A DNA stretch of 64,000 bases, taken from Spirosoma linguale DSM 74. GTDB taxonomy: Bacteria; Bacteroidota; Bacteroidia; Cytophagales; Spirosomataceae. The notes beneath the pieces are model-generated. The model was given only the letters and a program-made list of their open reading frames with translations. It was not told the DNA's origin and did not search any database. Location: NCBI GenBank assembly GCA_000024525.1, contig CP001769.1:3939001-4003000 (forward strand). The letters run 5' to 3'. The first letter of the stretch is position 1. Each line of letters opens with the position of its first letter. Made by a program: the position numbers and the translations under genes. Positions 23,926 through 31,748 of this stretch are shown in pieces.

Positions 23926-24483
23926 ATGAGTTCTAATATCCGCGTAAAGCGAATCTGCGAGCAATGTGGGGACGAATTTGAAGCCCGTACAACCGTTACA
24001 AAAACGTGTAGCGACACTTGTGCTAAACGAGCCTACAAAGCCCGCCAACGAGCCGCAAAGGTTACTGTCAGCAATGAGCAGACACGGCGAATAATTACAA
24101 AGCCATTGGATGACATTCGAGCTAAAGAAAATCTGAACATTGCCGATGCCAGTAAACTATTGGGCGTAAGTCGATGGACAATTTGGCGGGCTATCAGATC
24201 AGGTAACTTACACGCCGTAAAGTTAGGTAGACGTACTCTTATTCGTCGTTCGGACATTGACCGCCTGTTTGAGACACCAACTTTTACCCAAAAGCCAACA
24301 CCCGCCCCAGTTGCATTAGTGGACTGTTATACAATGAAAGAGATTCAGGAAAAGTACGGCATTTCTGAAAAAGCTCTTTACACACTCATACAGCGTAACG
24401 GTATACCTAAACAGTATAAAGGCCCTTACGCTTATGTGCCAAAGGTTAGGATTGATGAACTACTAATAGCCACACAACTATGA
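23926..24483 (+). CDS. Zinc-ribbon plus double helix-turn-helix protein (excisionase-like)
   Basis: A 185-residue island protein. The N-terminus holds a Cys4 pattern (RICEQCGD...KTCSDTCAK, about residues 11-35) like a small zinc ribbon. Two HTH_17/MerR-like domains follow, NIADASKLLGVSRWTIWRAIRSG with KLGRRTLIRRSDI (about 72-112) and YTMKEIQEKYGISEKALYTLIQRNG (about 135-160). Such proteins act as excisionases or recombination directionality factors. The integrase start codon overlaps its stop (ATGA), so they are translated together. A regulatory role on the integrase promoter is also possible. Confidence 0.7.
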   Translation: MSSNIRVKRICEQCGDEFEARTTVTKTCSDTCAKRAYKARQRAAKVTVSNEQTRRIITKPLDDIRAKENLNIADASKLLGVSRWTIWRAIRSGNLHAVKLGRRTLIRRSDIDRLFETPTFTQKPTPAPVALVDCYTMKEIQEKYGISEKALYTLIQRNGIPKQYKGPYAYVPKVRIDELLIATQL

Positions 24484-25598
24484 TTAAAGTCCACCTACGC
24501 AAAAAGTCAATTAGTAACGGGCGAACAAGCCTGTATTTAGACTATTATCCCGCTATACCTCATCCTGACACTGGCAAAGACACCAGGCGCGAATTTCTGG
24601 GCTTATATCTATTCAACCGCCCTAAAACGCCCGCCGACAAAGAGCAGAACGCCGAAACGTTGGCACTAGCTGAAAATCTTCGGGCTAAAAGGCAAATAGA
24701 CGTTCAAAACGGAGCTTATGGATTCTTATCAAAAAAAAGCCTGAATACTTGTTTTGTGGCGTATTGTGAGCAGCTAGCGGCGTTAAAAACAGGAAGTAAC
24801 AAAGATGGTTGGGAAAGTGCCTTACATTATTTGAGAGACTTTACAGGTGGCCAGCTCAAGCTTTCTAATCTTACCCCTAAAAAATGCCGAGATTTTCGGG
24901 CCTATATGATGGACGCAAAAAGCCAGCGCAACGAGGAACCATTGGCCGTAAACTCTACCGTCAGTTACTTCAATAAATTTAAAGCTGCACTCAAACAAGC
25001 TTACATAGACGGACTTATTAACGTTGATTTAAACGCGAAAATTGAAAGTATCAAACCTGAAGAAACCCGGCGTGAATACCTGACTTTGGCCGAATTGCAA
25101 ACACTAGTTCAAACAGACTTACCCGCCCTGCCTATTCTCAAACAAGCGGCTTTATTTTCTGCTCTAACAGGTTTACGCTACTCCGATATTGAAGCTCTAA
25201 CGTGGGAACAGATACGGCATGATGCCAGTAGCGGCTACTTCATTCATTTTACCCAACAGAAAACAAGAGGCGTTGAGGTGCTACCCATTTCAGAACTAGC
25301 CGTTGCGCTCTTAGGTACTCGTTTAGGCGATAGCCAGCCAGTTCTACCCGGCTTGATCTATTCGGCACACTGGAACAAGATCTTAAAGCAGTGGGTAAAA
25401 GATGCCGGGATAACTAAGCCGATTACATTCCATAGTTTTCGGCATACGTATGCAACCTTACAGTTATCACTTGGAACTGACATCTATACAGTTTCCAAGA
25501 TGTTAGGCCATCGCGAATTAAAGACTACACAGATTTACGCCAAAATCGTTGACCAATCCAAGCGTGATGCCGCCGATAAAATTAAATTGACGTTCTAA
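24480..25598 (+). CDS. Tyrosine recombinase / integrase (attL-side)
   Basis: A 372-residue site-specific recombinase. The catalytic residues are R233 (LTGLRYSD), K261 (QQKTRGV), H318 and R321 (HSFRHTYAT), H344 (MLGHREL) and nucleophile Y353 (TQIYAKI). The N-terminal 90 residues form an arm-type DNA-binding region and about 90-190 the core-binding SAM-like domain. It lies 0.8 kb from attL and is coupled to the excisionase-like gene, the usual arrangement for the enzyme that moves an island. It is the first candidate for recombination at mnmE; a second recombinase at 36015 is the alternative. Confidence 0.92.
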   Translation: MIKVHLRKKSISNGRTSLYLDYYPAIPHPDTGKDTRREFLGLYLFNRPKTPADKEQNAETLALAENLRAKRQIDVQNGAYGFLSKKSLNTCFVAYCEQLAALKTGSNKDGWESALHYLRDFTGGQLKLSNLTPKKCRDFRAYMMDAKSQRNEEPLAVNSTVSYFNKFKAALKQAYIDGLINVDLNAKIESIKPEETRREYLTLAELQTLVQTDLPALPILKQAALFSALTGLRYSDIEALTWEQIRHDASSGYFIHFTQQKTRGVEVLPISELAVALLGTRLGDSQPVLPGLIYSAHWNKILKQWVKDAGITKPITFHSFRHTYATLQLSLGTDIYTVSKMLGHRELKTTQIYAKIVDQSKRDAADKIKLTF

Positions 25599-25633
25599 TC
25601 ACCAAGTCTAATTCAATATGTTAACCTCAGCTT

Positions 25634-26617
25634 ATGAATAACTATAACAGCTTTATTACTGAGCTTAATACGCTTACTATTTCTACTAGGGAGCGTTTTG
25701 TTACAAGAGATGGAAGAATACTATATGGGGAAGATAATCAAGAGGACCCTGTATATTATTCCGCTGATACGGACGCAGAAAGACACCATGATTATCATCG
25801 GGCCATTTTTCTAAATCTTGACCGCTATAGTCAATACGAAACAGCTAACTCCTATGCTGATACCCTAAAGGCATTAAGGGAACAGGCCCTAAGTGATATG
25901 TATCTGTTAAGCAATGAACAGGTTAGTCGAGTGATAGCAGATGCAGTAACAAAACTAAAATGGCTATCCAATTTGCATAAAATAGCCGCAGAATTTAAAC
26001 ATAAGTTTCTTGCTGGAACCCTTGATGACCCCATTTACCTAAAGTCTAAATTGCTAGACTGCTTTATAACTCCCAACTGTCCAACAGCAAGCCCCGACAA
26101 GTATTTTGCAAGGTATTTGAAAGACGCTATTTTGTGTAAAGTGGGGGAACTAGCAGCATTTATTAAGCTGCTACAGGCTAGCCTGGGAAACGAAGTCCAA
26201 CTTACTCCAACACCACAAGCTACCGATTCACGAACAAATATTTTTAATCCACCTATGCCATTAAATGCAGTCGAACGATGGTTCATACAGTTAGCCGAAA
26301 ATAACAGTAAAAACGGCGATCCTTTCTTAACGCAAGTTGAGGTTGATCAATTTATTGAACGGGCATTTGTTGGCGTGCCATATACCGAAAAGCTATCTAT
26401 AAACGAAAAAAGAGGAGATAAAGCAAACGTTATTGGTCTGTTTCATTTATTCTATACTCATTGCATGACACATCATCCGAAAATGGGAAAAATAGACCCA
26501 ACTGCAACAGTTCAAAAATACATTTCACTACTTACTGACCATTTTAATAACTGGACCTTTGATGAAGTAAAAGACAACTTTAGAAGAGGTGGAAACTGGA
26601 CAAAACCGACCTTGTAA
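25634..26617 (+). CDS. Island protein of unknown function
   Basis: A 327-residue protein that I do not recognise. It is mostly helical and polar, with no signal peptide, membrane segment or clear catalytic motif. The N-terminal third is rich in charged residues (DADTERHHDYHRA-like stretch), and the C-terminal part ends with FNNWTFDEVKDNFRRG. It lies between the integrase and an HTH gene in the same direction, a place where Bacteroidota islands often carry regulators of replication or excision. A role in one of those is only inference. Confidence 0.6.
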   Translation: MNNYNSFITELNTLTISTRERFVTRDGRILYGEDNQEDPVYYSADTDAERHHDYHRAIFLNLDRYSQYETANSYADTLKALREQALSDMYLLSNEQVSRVIADAVTKLKWLSNLHKIAAEFKHKFLAGTLDDPIYLKSKLLDCFITPNCPTASPDKYFARYLKDAILCKVGELAAFIKLLQASLGNEVQLTPTPQATDSRTNIFNPPMPLNAVERWFIQLAENNSKNGDPFLTQVEVDQFIERAFVGVPYTEKLSINEKRGDKANVIGLFHLFYTHCMTHHPKMGKIDPTATVQKYISLLTDHFNNWTFDEVKDNFRRGGNWTKPTL

Positions 26618-26742
26618 GGTTAGTTATTACAAATGTTTCTACAACACTTACAAAAGGATTTACAAGACTTACAAGAGAAATTAACACCTCACTATAAGCT
26701 TATAATATTGCTTAACGATTCTTAAATGGAACGTTTTGCAAT

Positions 26743-27108
26743 ATGGAAAACAGGCAAATAACATTCGATCAACTACCCACCTTTGTAGTTGAGTTAGGCC
26801 GTAAAGTTGATGAGTTAACGGCATTATTGCGTTCACAAAATGAACGTTCTCATACTATTCCAGACCGATGGTTCTCTATCGAAGAACTAAGCGAATATCT
26901 ACCTGGCCACCCTGCCGTAACGACTTTATATGGAAAAGTACAACGGCGTGAAATACCATTTTCACGTAAAGGAAAACGGTTAGCTTTTCGGCAATCTGAT
27001 ATTGATTATTGGTTGCAAAGTGGCAGAGTCAAAACAAACTCTGAATTGGATATTCTGGCAAACCAGCACATAGCCAATAAAAGCAAGGGAGGGCGTAGAG
27101 CTGCATGA
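26743..27108 (+). CDS. Helix-turn-helix (HTH_17/excisionase-like) protein
   Basis: A 121-residue protein. The N-terminal 35 residues look like a short coiled coil (FVVELGRKVDELTALLRSQ). The middle holds a MerR/HTH_17-type winged helix (WFSIEELSEYLPGHPAVTTLYGKVQRREIPFSRKG, then RLAFRQSDIDYWL). This arrangement is common just ahead of VirE/primase genes in Bacteroidota mobile elements. The stop overlaps the next start (ATGA at 27105), which suggests translational coupling with the primase-helicase. Confidence 0.78.
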   Translation: MENRQITFDQLPTFVVELGRKVDELTALLRSQNERSHTIPDRWFSIEELSEYLPGHPAVTTLYGKVQRREIPFSRKGKRLAFRQSDIDYWLQSGRVKTNSELDILANQHIANKSKGGRRAA

Positions 27109-29351
27109 GTATGACCACCGAACAAAAACTGGTTTCTGTTTTCAAAAACAAATTTGATAACGGACTAACCAAAGATGGCCAGCCAGACCCGAAACGGCTA
27201 CCAGATATTGACATACGGGAATTTTTAGATGGCGTTAAAAATGGCGTCTGGAAAAAGGAAGTAGAATGGGTACGCGCAGCCGCAGACAAAGCCGTTTATG
27301 ATAAACGAAAATCCGGCATACCTGGCGTTACCATTTGGGGGACGTTCATCGTACGTAAAGCGCAAAATTCCGACCAGGCTAGCGGGTTAATGTCGGTAGA
27401 CCTTGACCACTTGGAAGAAAGCGAAATTAACCGCGTCTTTAACCTGCTGAAGTCAGACCCGTACGTTTACGCTGTCTTTCGGTCGGTCGGTGGTAAGGGG
27501 CTATGTGTAATCTTTCGCGTAGACTACCAGCGCTGGTTAGAATCCTTTGAAGGGATACGTATATACCTGACCGAACAACATGGTTTGGTAATGGGTTGGG
27601 ACGCCAGCGTAAAGGATATTTGCAGACTGCGGTTTGTGTCGTACGATCCAGAAACGTACGTAAACTACAAAGCGCAGCTATTCAAAAAGTACCCGCGAAA
27701 GGAAAAGAAAGAGGTTGTTAAATTACCGTACACTCATACAGAATCAGATATACGGTATGTCCTGGACCAGATTCACGCCAAAGCATTAGACCTTACGGCT
27801 GCGTATGAGGATTGGTTTAGAATAGGCTGGGCGCTTATTAGCCAGTATGGGGACGCAGCCAGGCCAATTTTCCACGAAGTAAGCCAGTACCATTCGTCGT
27901 ACGATCCAAACAACTGCGACAAAAAGTTTAACTACCTGGTAGCGACCAGACCGCACAGCATTAAAATAGCGACGTTCTATTACTATTGCCGCCAGGCAGG
28001 TTTAGACACAGCGACACCACAAACAAAGGAGGTCCAAAGCCTGGCCGCTATGTCAAAGAAACAGAAGGTAAGTATAACCTCTGCTGTCGAGACTGTGCTA
28101 AAAATGACGGAAATACCGGAAGACATAGCCAGGCCGATTATTGAACAGGTATATGAAAGCACAGAACAGTTCGACACGAACGAAACCATATATGAACAGG
28201 GGGTAAGACACATTCAAACCCACTTTCTGTTTTATAACGAAGTGTCACGGCGTATTGAAAGCCCTAGCGGCTCCATTTTCGGAAAATGGGAAGTGAACGA
28301 ATTATATAATGAGGTCCTAATTCTGTTTGACGGGAAATTAGGTCGCCAAGCTTTTGAATCGCTACTTTTTTCCCGTAAGACGGTTCCACCAGTTAACCCA
28401 CTTAAACAGTTTTTTTATCAGCACCAGCATAATAAGCCTACTGGTATTATTTCCCAATTAGCTTCAAGTATCGAAACAGACACAGGATGGGAATTAGACC
28501 AGTTTGCACCTAGCTATACTGAGTACTTCTTGAGAAAGTGGCTTATTGGTTTGGTTGCACTAGCTTTCGATAATTTATGCGATTTAATGTTGATCCTTAC
28601 AGGTCCACAAAATGTTGGGAAAACCGAATTTTTCAGACGCCTATTGCCTGAAGAACTACGACGATACTTTGCAGAAACCAAATTAGACCGTGGCAAAGAT
28701 GATGAGATATTGCTTTGTGAAAACTGGATTGTCTTTTTGGATGAATTGTCCGGTAAGTCTTTTCAGGACGTTGGGTTAATGAAAAATTTGCTTTCCAGTA
28801 AAGTTTTTGACCTCCGCGAACCCTACGGCAGCACCAATGTAAAACTAAAGCGAAGGGCCGCGCTTTGTGGTTCGAGTAATCCACAAGCCATACTAAGAGA
28901 CCCAACAGGCAATAGGCGAATTATTCCCATCAACGTATTATCGATTAATCGGGAAGCTTATAACGCTATTGATAAAACTGATTTGCTGATGGAAGCTTAT
29001 TGGGCGTATATAGCTGGTGAAACTTACTCTTTATCAAAAGACGACATCCAGTATCTCAATGATAATACTTCCAGCTTTGAACACTGGTCAATCGAACGGC
29101 AACTTTTGGAACACTTATTTGCCAAGCCAACTGGTGAGGGTGGAGAAGCCATTGAGCATCTAGAATTAATTCAGATTCAAATTAGCTTAGAAAGCCGGGC
29201 TAATGGCCGTAAGCTAGAAAGCGATAAGATCAGGCTGGAATTGGCCGCAATGGGGTTAAAGTCTTATCAAAAAAGATTTGGGAAAGACCCCAAAACAAAA
29301 AAGCAACGGCGTCCCTGGGTGTATGATGTGGTTCGTTTAGATAATCCATAA
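27105..29351 (+). CDS. VirE/VapE-type primase-helicase (island replication protein)
   Basis: A 748-residue replication protein. Residues about 10-200 are a BT4734/VirE-N domain related to archaeo-eukaryotic primases, with a SVDLDHLE acidic motif (97-104) and VFRSVGGKGLCVIF (124-137). Residues about 215-300 form a PriCT-2-like domain (WFRIGWALISQYG). Residues about 480-640 are a VapE-type ATPase with Walker A GPQNVGKT (500-507) and Walker B WIVFLDE (541-547), then CGSSNPQAILRDPTGNRR. Primase-ATPase fusions of this kind replicate plasmids, satellites and islands. The iteron-like array directly downstream (29349-29629) is a likely target. Confidence 0.85.
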   Translation: MSMTTEQKLVSVFKNKFDNGLTKDGQPDPKRLPDIDIREFLDGVKNGVWKKEVEWVRAAADKAVYDKRKSGIPGVTIWGTFIVRKAQNSDQASGLMSVDLDHLEESEINRVFNLLKSDPYVYAVFRSVGGKGLCVIFRVDYQRWLESFEGIRIYLTEQHGLVMGWDASVKDICRLRFVSYDPETYVNYKAQLFKKYPRKEKKEVVKLPYTHTESDIRYVLDQIHAKALDLTAAYEDWFRIGWALISQYGDAARPIFHEVSQYHSSYDPNNCDKKFNYLVATRPHSIKIATFYYYCRQAGLDTATPQTKEVQSLAAMSKKQKVSITSAVETVLKMTEIPEDIARPIIEQVYESTEQFDTNETIYEQGVRHIQTHFLFYNEVSRRIESPSGSIFGKWEVNELYNEVLILFDGKLGRQAFESLLFSRKTVPPVNPLKQFFYQHQHNKPTGIISQLASSIETDTGWELDQFAPSYTEYFLRKWLIGLVALAFDNLCDLMLILTGPQNVGKTEFFRRLLPEELRRYFAETKLDRGKDDEILLCENWIVFLDELSGKSFQDVGLMKNLLSSKVFDLREPYGSTNVKLKRRAALCGSSNPQAILRDPTGNRRIIPINVLSINREAYNAIDKTDLLMEAYWAYIAGETYSLSKDDIQYLNDNTSSFEHWSIERQLLEHLFAKPTGEGGEAIEHLELIQIQISLESRANGRKLESDKIRLELAAMGLKSYQKRFGKDPKTKKQRRPWVYDVVRLDNP

Positions 29352-29629
29352 GCCACTTTAAGCCAGGTTTAAGCCACCCATAAGCCACCCTAAGTCCCTA
29401 ATTATTAATACTTTATATATAGTGGCTTAAATGGCTTGCAAGAAATTGCTTGTGTGATAAGAGAAAAAAAATAATCCCGAAAAAGGGACACATAAAAAAA
29501 TGTTTTTTCTATAAGGAAAGTTTTGGCCGACTGCCGTAAGCCACCCCAAAATGTACGCGTAAGTATTTGTATCACAGAGCGTTATCATGGCTTATGAGGT
29601 CATAAGCCACCCTATTTTGTTAAGCCACC
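29349..29629. other. Candidate replication origin: TAAGCCACC iteron array
   Basis: Directly after the primase-helicase, TAAGCCAC-type repeats start at 29349, 29359, 29370, 29381 and (degenerate) 29391, a spacing of 10-11 bp or one helical turn. Inverted copies lie at 29422-29429 and about 29432. Further copies are at 29537-29545, 29603-29611 and 29621-29629. The copy at 29603 belongs to a perfect 10-bp palindrome (29588-29597 and 29600-29609). The intervening sequence is AT-rich, and no gene occupies 29352-29677. The array, position and AT content fit an iteron-controlled origin. Confidence 0.6.
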
Positions 29630-29677
29630 GTAATTGATTGAAAATCAATTAGTTTAAATTTTAAGTAACTTGTTAAA

Positions 29678-29977
29678 ATGAAAAAATTACATAAAATTCC
29701 CATTTGTGAACATTACGAAATCTATAAGGGTAACCCTGTTGCAGTTCTGTTTAGGGTTGAAGGGACTAGTGAAACTTTGCCTTGTCCATTCTGCGGAAAA
29801 AGGCATAAGCATGGCCGCGATCCTGGACATCGGAATGCTAGCTGCGCTGAGCTTACAACGTATAAGAGGGTTGATGGTCACCTTGAAGAGGTTAAGCTAA
29901 CTCCTGACCTAATAACGGCTTCAGACGGCACTATTTTGAATCGGGAACACGGCTACATGATCCGGACCAGACCTTAA
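29678..29977 (+). CDS. Small zinc-finger-like island protein
   Basis: A 99-residue protein containing LPCPFCGKRHKHG (about residues 35-47) and a later Cys in NASCAELTT. The CPxCGxxHxH pattern suggests one zinc-bound knuckle. There is no other recognisable domain. It is the first gene after the putative origin and reads in the same direction as the rest of the island. Function is unknown; nucleic-acid binding would fit the zinc motif. Confidence 0.55.
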   Translation: MKKLHKIPICEHYEIYKGNPVAVLFRVEGTSETLPCPFCGKRHKHGRDPGHRNASCAELTTYKRVDGHLEEVKLTPDLITASDGTILNREHGYMIRTRP

Positions 29978-30035
29978 AGACAGATAACGATCATGTCTAA
30001 GACACAAGTAATTTATCTAAAACTATCTACTATAG

Positions 30036-30311
30036 ATGGCACACGGAAAGAAAACCGGTGGACGCAAAGCCGGAACACCCAACAAGGTAACTGCTGATAT
30101 TAAAACCAAAATAGCCAGCCTTATTGATACGAGATTTGATGCCATTAACAGCGACCTGGACGACCTAGAACCAAAAGACCGGGTAACGGCCTATTTGAAA
30201 CTGTTAGAGTTTGTGATTCCCAAGCAGCGTGAGCAGAAGGTAGACTTGTCATTGTTGACGGATGAAGAACTCGACAACCTTTTAAACAAAGCTCTTTCTA
30301 AATTAGAGTAA
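30036..30311 (+). CDS. Small phage/mobile-element protein (GRKAGTPNK motif)
   Basis: A 91-residue basic-then-acidic protein. The N-terminal GKKTGGRKAGTPNKVT is an AT-hook-like motif common to small proteins of Bacteroidota prophages and conjugative elements. The rest is helical (SDLDDLEPKDRVTAYLKLLEFVIPKQ). Some such proteins precede or resemble terminase small subunits, but this one is short and the match is weak. It forms a tight group with the next two genes (gap 4 bp, then 1-bp overlap). Confidence 0.55.
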   Translation: MAHGKKTGGRKAGTPNKVTADIKTKIASLIDTRFDAINSDLDDLEPKDRVTAYLKLLEFVIPKQREQKVDLSLLTDEELDNLLNKALSKLE

Positions 30312-30315
30312 TACC

Positions 30316-30582
30316 GTGAAAAGAACCGACAAGATAAATTTGTTAACAAAAGTCGTTCAAGGCCAAGTTAATGAAGCCGTACGCCAACGATTACGTGAGT
30401 CGCAGGAAAATGAAGCGATTATAGGGATTTTTAGCCCTGACAAAAACAACCCTGGTCCGGACGATGAAATAGTCATCCAGGAAAGGGATAAAGAAATTAG
30501 AATCCCGTATAGGCAATTAGACCAGTACGCCTGGCGAAAAGGCAATTCGGTTATTTTCCTTCTGCCTGACAATCAACGCTAA
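30316..30582 (+). CDS. Small island protein, paralogue of the next gene (GTG start)
   Basis: An 88-residue protein read from a GTG at 30316. Its N-terminal KINLLTKVVQGQVNEAV resembles KLSLLSNLMQGNINPLV in the following gene, so the two are probably diverged duplicates. The C-terminal half (PDDEIVIQERDKEIRIPYRQL) looks like a small beta-rich domain. No function is recognised. It overlaps the next gene by one base (TAATG). Confidence 0.5.
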   Translation: MKRTDKINLLTKVVQGQVNEAVRQRLRESQENEAIIGIFSPDKNNPGPDDEIVIQERDKEIRIPYRQLDQYAWRKGNSVIFLLPDNQR

Positions 30583-30869
30583 TGAAAAATCAAAGGCTAA
30601 ATCGCGCCGAAAAGCTTTCCCTGTTATCAAACTTAATGCAGGGAAATATTAACCCATTGGTTCACCACAAACAACAGGAAGATGAGGGAAGATTGATTTG
30701 TATACAATCCACTTCATTGGATGCTGGCGGATTGGTAACAAATATTTCGACGGATCGGCATTCGATGCCTGATATGGACCGTAATACATTTGAGGCCTGG
30801 AAGACCAACTTAGGGATAAAAGGAGCCTTAGTCATCCATATTATTCGACGCCCAAAATCCACCCTATAA
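30582..30869 (+). CDS. Small island protein, paralogue of the previous gene
   Basis: A 95-residue protein of unknown function. It shares an N-terminal LLS/TxxxQGxxNxxV pattern with the 88-residue product encoded just before, while the C-terminal parts differ. Start and stop overlap (TAATG at 30580-30584) couples its translation to the upstream gene. There are no membrane segments or catalytic motifs. Confidence 0.5.
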   Translation: MKNQRLNRAEKLSLLSNLMQGNINPLVHHKQQEDEGRLICIQSTSLDAGGLVTNISTDRHSMPDMDRNTFEAWKTNLGIKGALVIHIIRRPKSTL

Positions 30870-31015
30870 GGGTATTAAATCTAGCTGTGATGAGGATGCT
30901 CTTTACTTTTCGTATACACACTACCGTTTCGTAAGAATTGCTATTAATTCTGTTAACTGCGGTTAATAGAGTGTAATTTTAAGTAGCTAACGCTCACCGT
31001 ACTTGAACTTAATAT

Positions 31016-31279
31016 ATGAAACTTGACCACCCTAAGTCGCCCTTTGACGCCAGTGCTCGCGAATGGGTTGATTTCTGCTTAGACTTTCAAACAGTTGCCG
31101 GTTTTATCGCAGTGTTTGAACAAACCTGGAAGGAGGAGTTCAGTAGCTTAGAGAAGCACAAAGGTGCATCCTACGAAAAAGTCGAAAAGCTGTATAGTCA
31201 TTTGTTCGGTCAGCGTAGGTATAACGACCGCGAAGTTTTCTATTCGGCCAGGTCCAGGCACTACAAACAAACCCGTTGA
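31016..31279 (+). CDS. Hypothetical island protein
   Basis: An 87-residue helical protein without recognised domains. It is polar and aromatic-rich (DFCLDFQTVAGFIAVFEQTWKEEF). It sits 146 bp after the paralogous pair and 43 bp before the tail-chaperone-like gene, in the same direction. It may belong to the phage-derived part of the island. Confidence 0.45.
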   Translation: MKLDHPKSPFDASAREWVDFCLDFQTVAGFIAVFEQTWKEEFSSLEKHKGASYEKVEKLYSHLFGQRRYNDREVFYSARSRHYKQTR

Positions 31280-31322
31280 GATTCTTTAAGTCAACCTCAA
31301 CTAATTTAACGCACTTTAATTA

Positions 31323-31727
31323 ATGAAAACCACAGCAACCATAACCGGGCCAGATGGCCAGCCGGTTATGTTAACATTCGCCCAAAATGCTATTAAAAGC
31401 TATTGCGCCCTTCTTAACTGCGAACCAACTATTGAGTCTGTCTTGGCCCATTTCAACGGCTCGCAGCAAATAGAGGCCACTTGTGAAATTATACGGGCGG
31501 GCTGGGAGCAAACGCTGCATGATACTGGAATATTTGTTTCAGTCTCAGATCACAAAGCTTGTGAGCTAATGGAAACTGGCACGGCTGAAGAGGGCATGAA
31601 CGTAAACAAAGCATTCTTTTCGGCTATCCTTAATCAGAACTTTGATCAATGGCTAAAGCAACAAAAAAGAACCAGCAACTACACGTTAGTTAATGCATCC
31701 TTTTTTGGTGAATTGCCTTACAATTAA
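31323..31727 (+). CDS. Putative tail assembly chaperone-like protein
   Basis: A 134-residue protein encoded directly before the tape-measure gene (21-bp gap), the place where long-tailed phages encode tail assembly chaperones (gpG/GT-type). The sequence is acidic and helical (NCEPTIESVLAHFNGSQQIEATCEIIRAGWEQTL). I see no definite family motif and no obvious slippery sequence for a frameshifted product. The call rests on position, size and character. Confidence 0.45.
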   Translation: MKTTATITGPDGQPVMLTFAQNAIKSYCALLNCEPTIESVLAHFNGSQQIEATCEIIRAGWEQTLHDTGIFVSVSDHKACELMETGTAEEGMNVNKAFFSAILNQNFDQWLKQQKRTSNYTLVNASFFGELPYN

Positions 31728-31748
31728 TAGTACTCAACCGTAACAATA

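Noticed and set aside
30036..30311. Definite terminase small subunit, which would settle the phage-satellite identity
   Set aside because: The AT-hook-like start and size are suggestive, but the chain is too short and has no clear terminase domain, so I kept it as a small phage/mobile-element protein.
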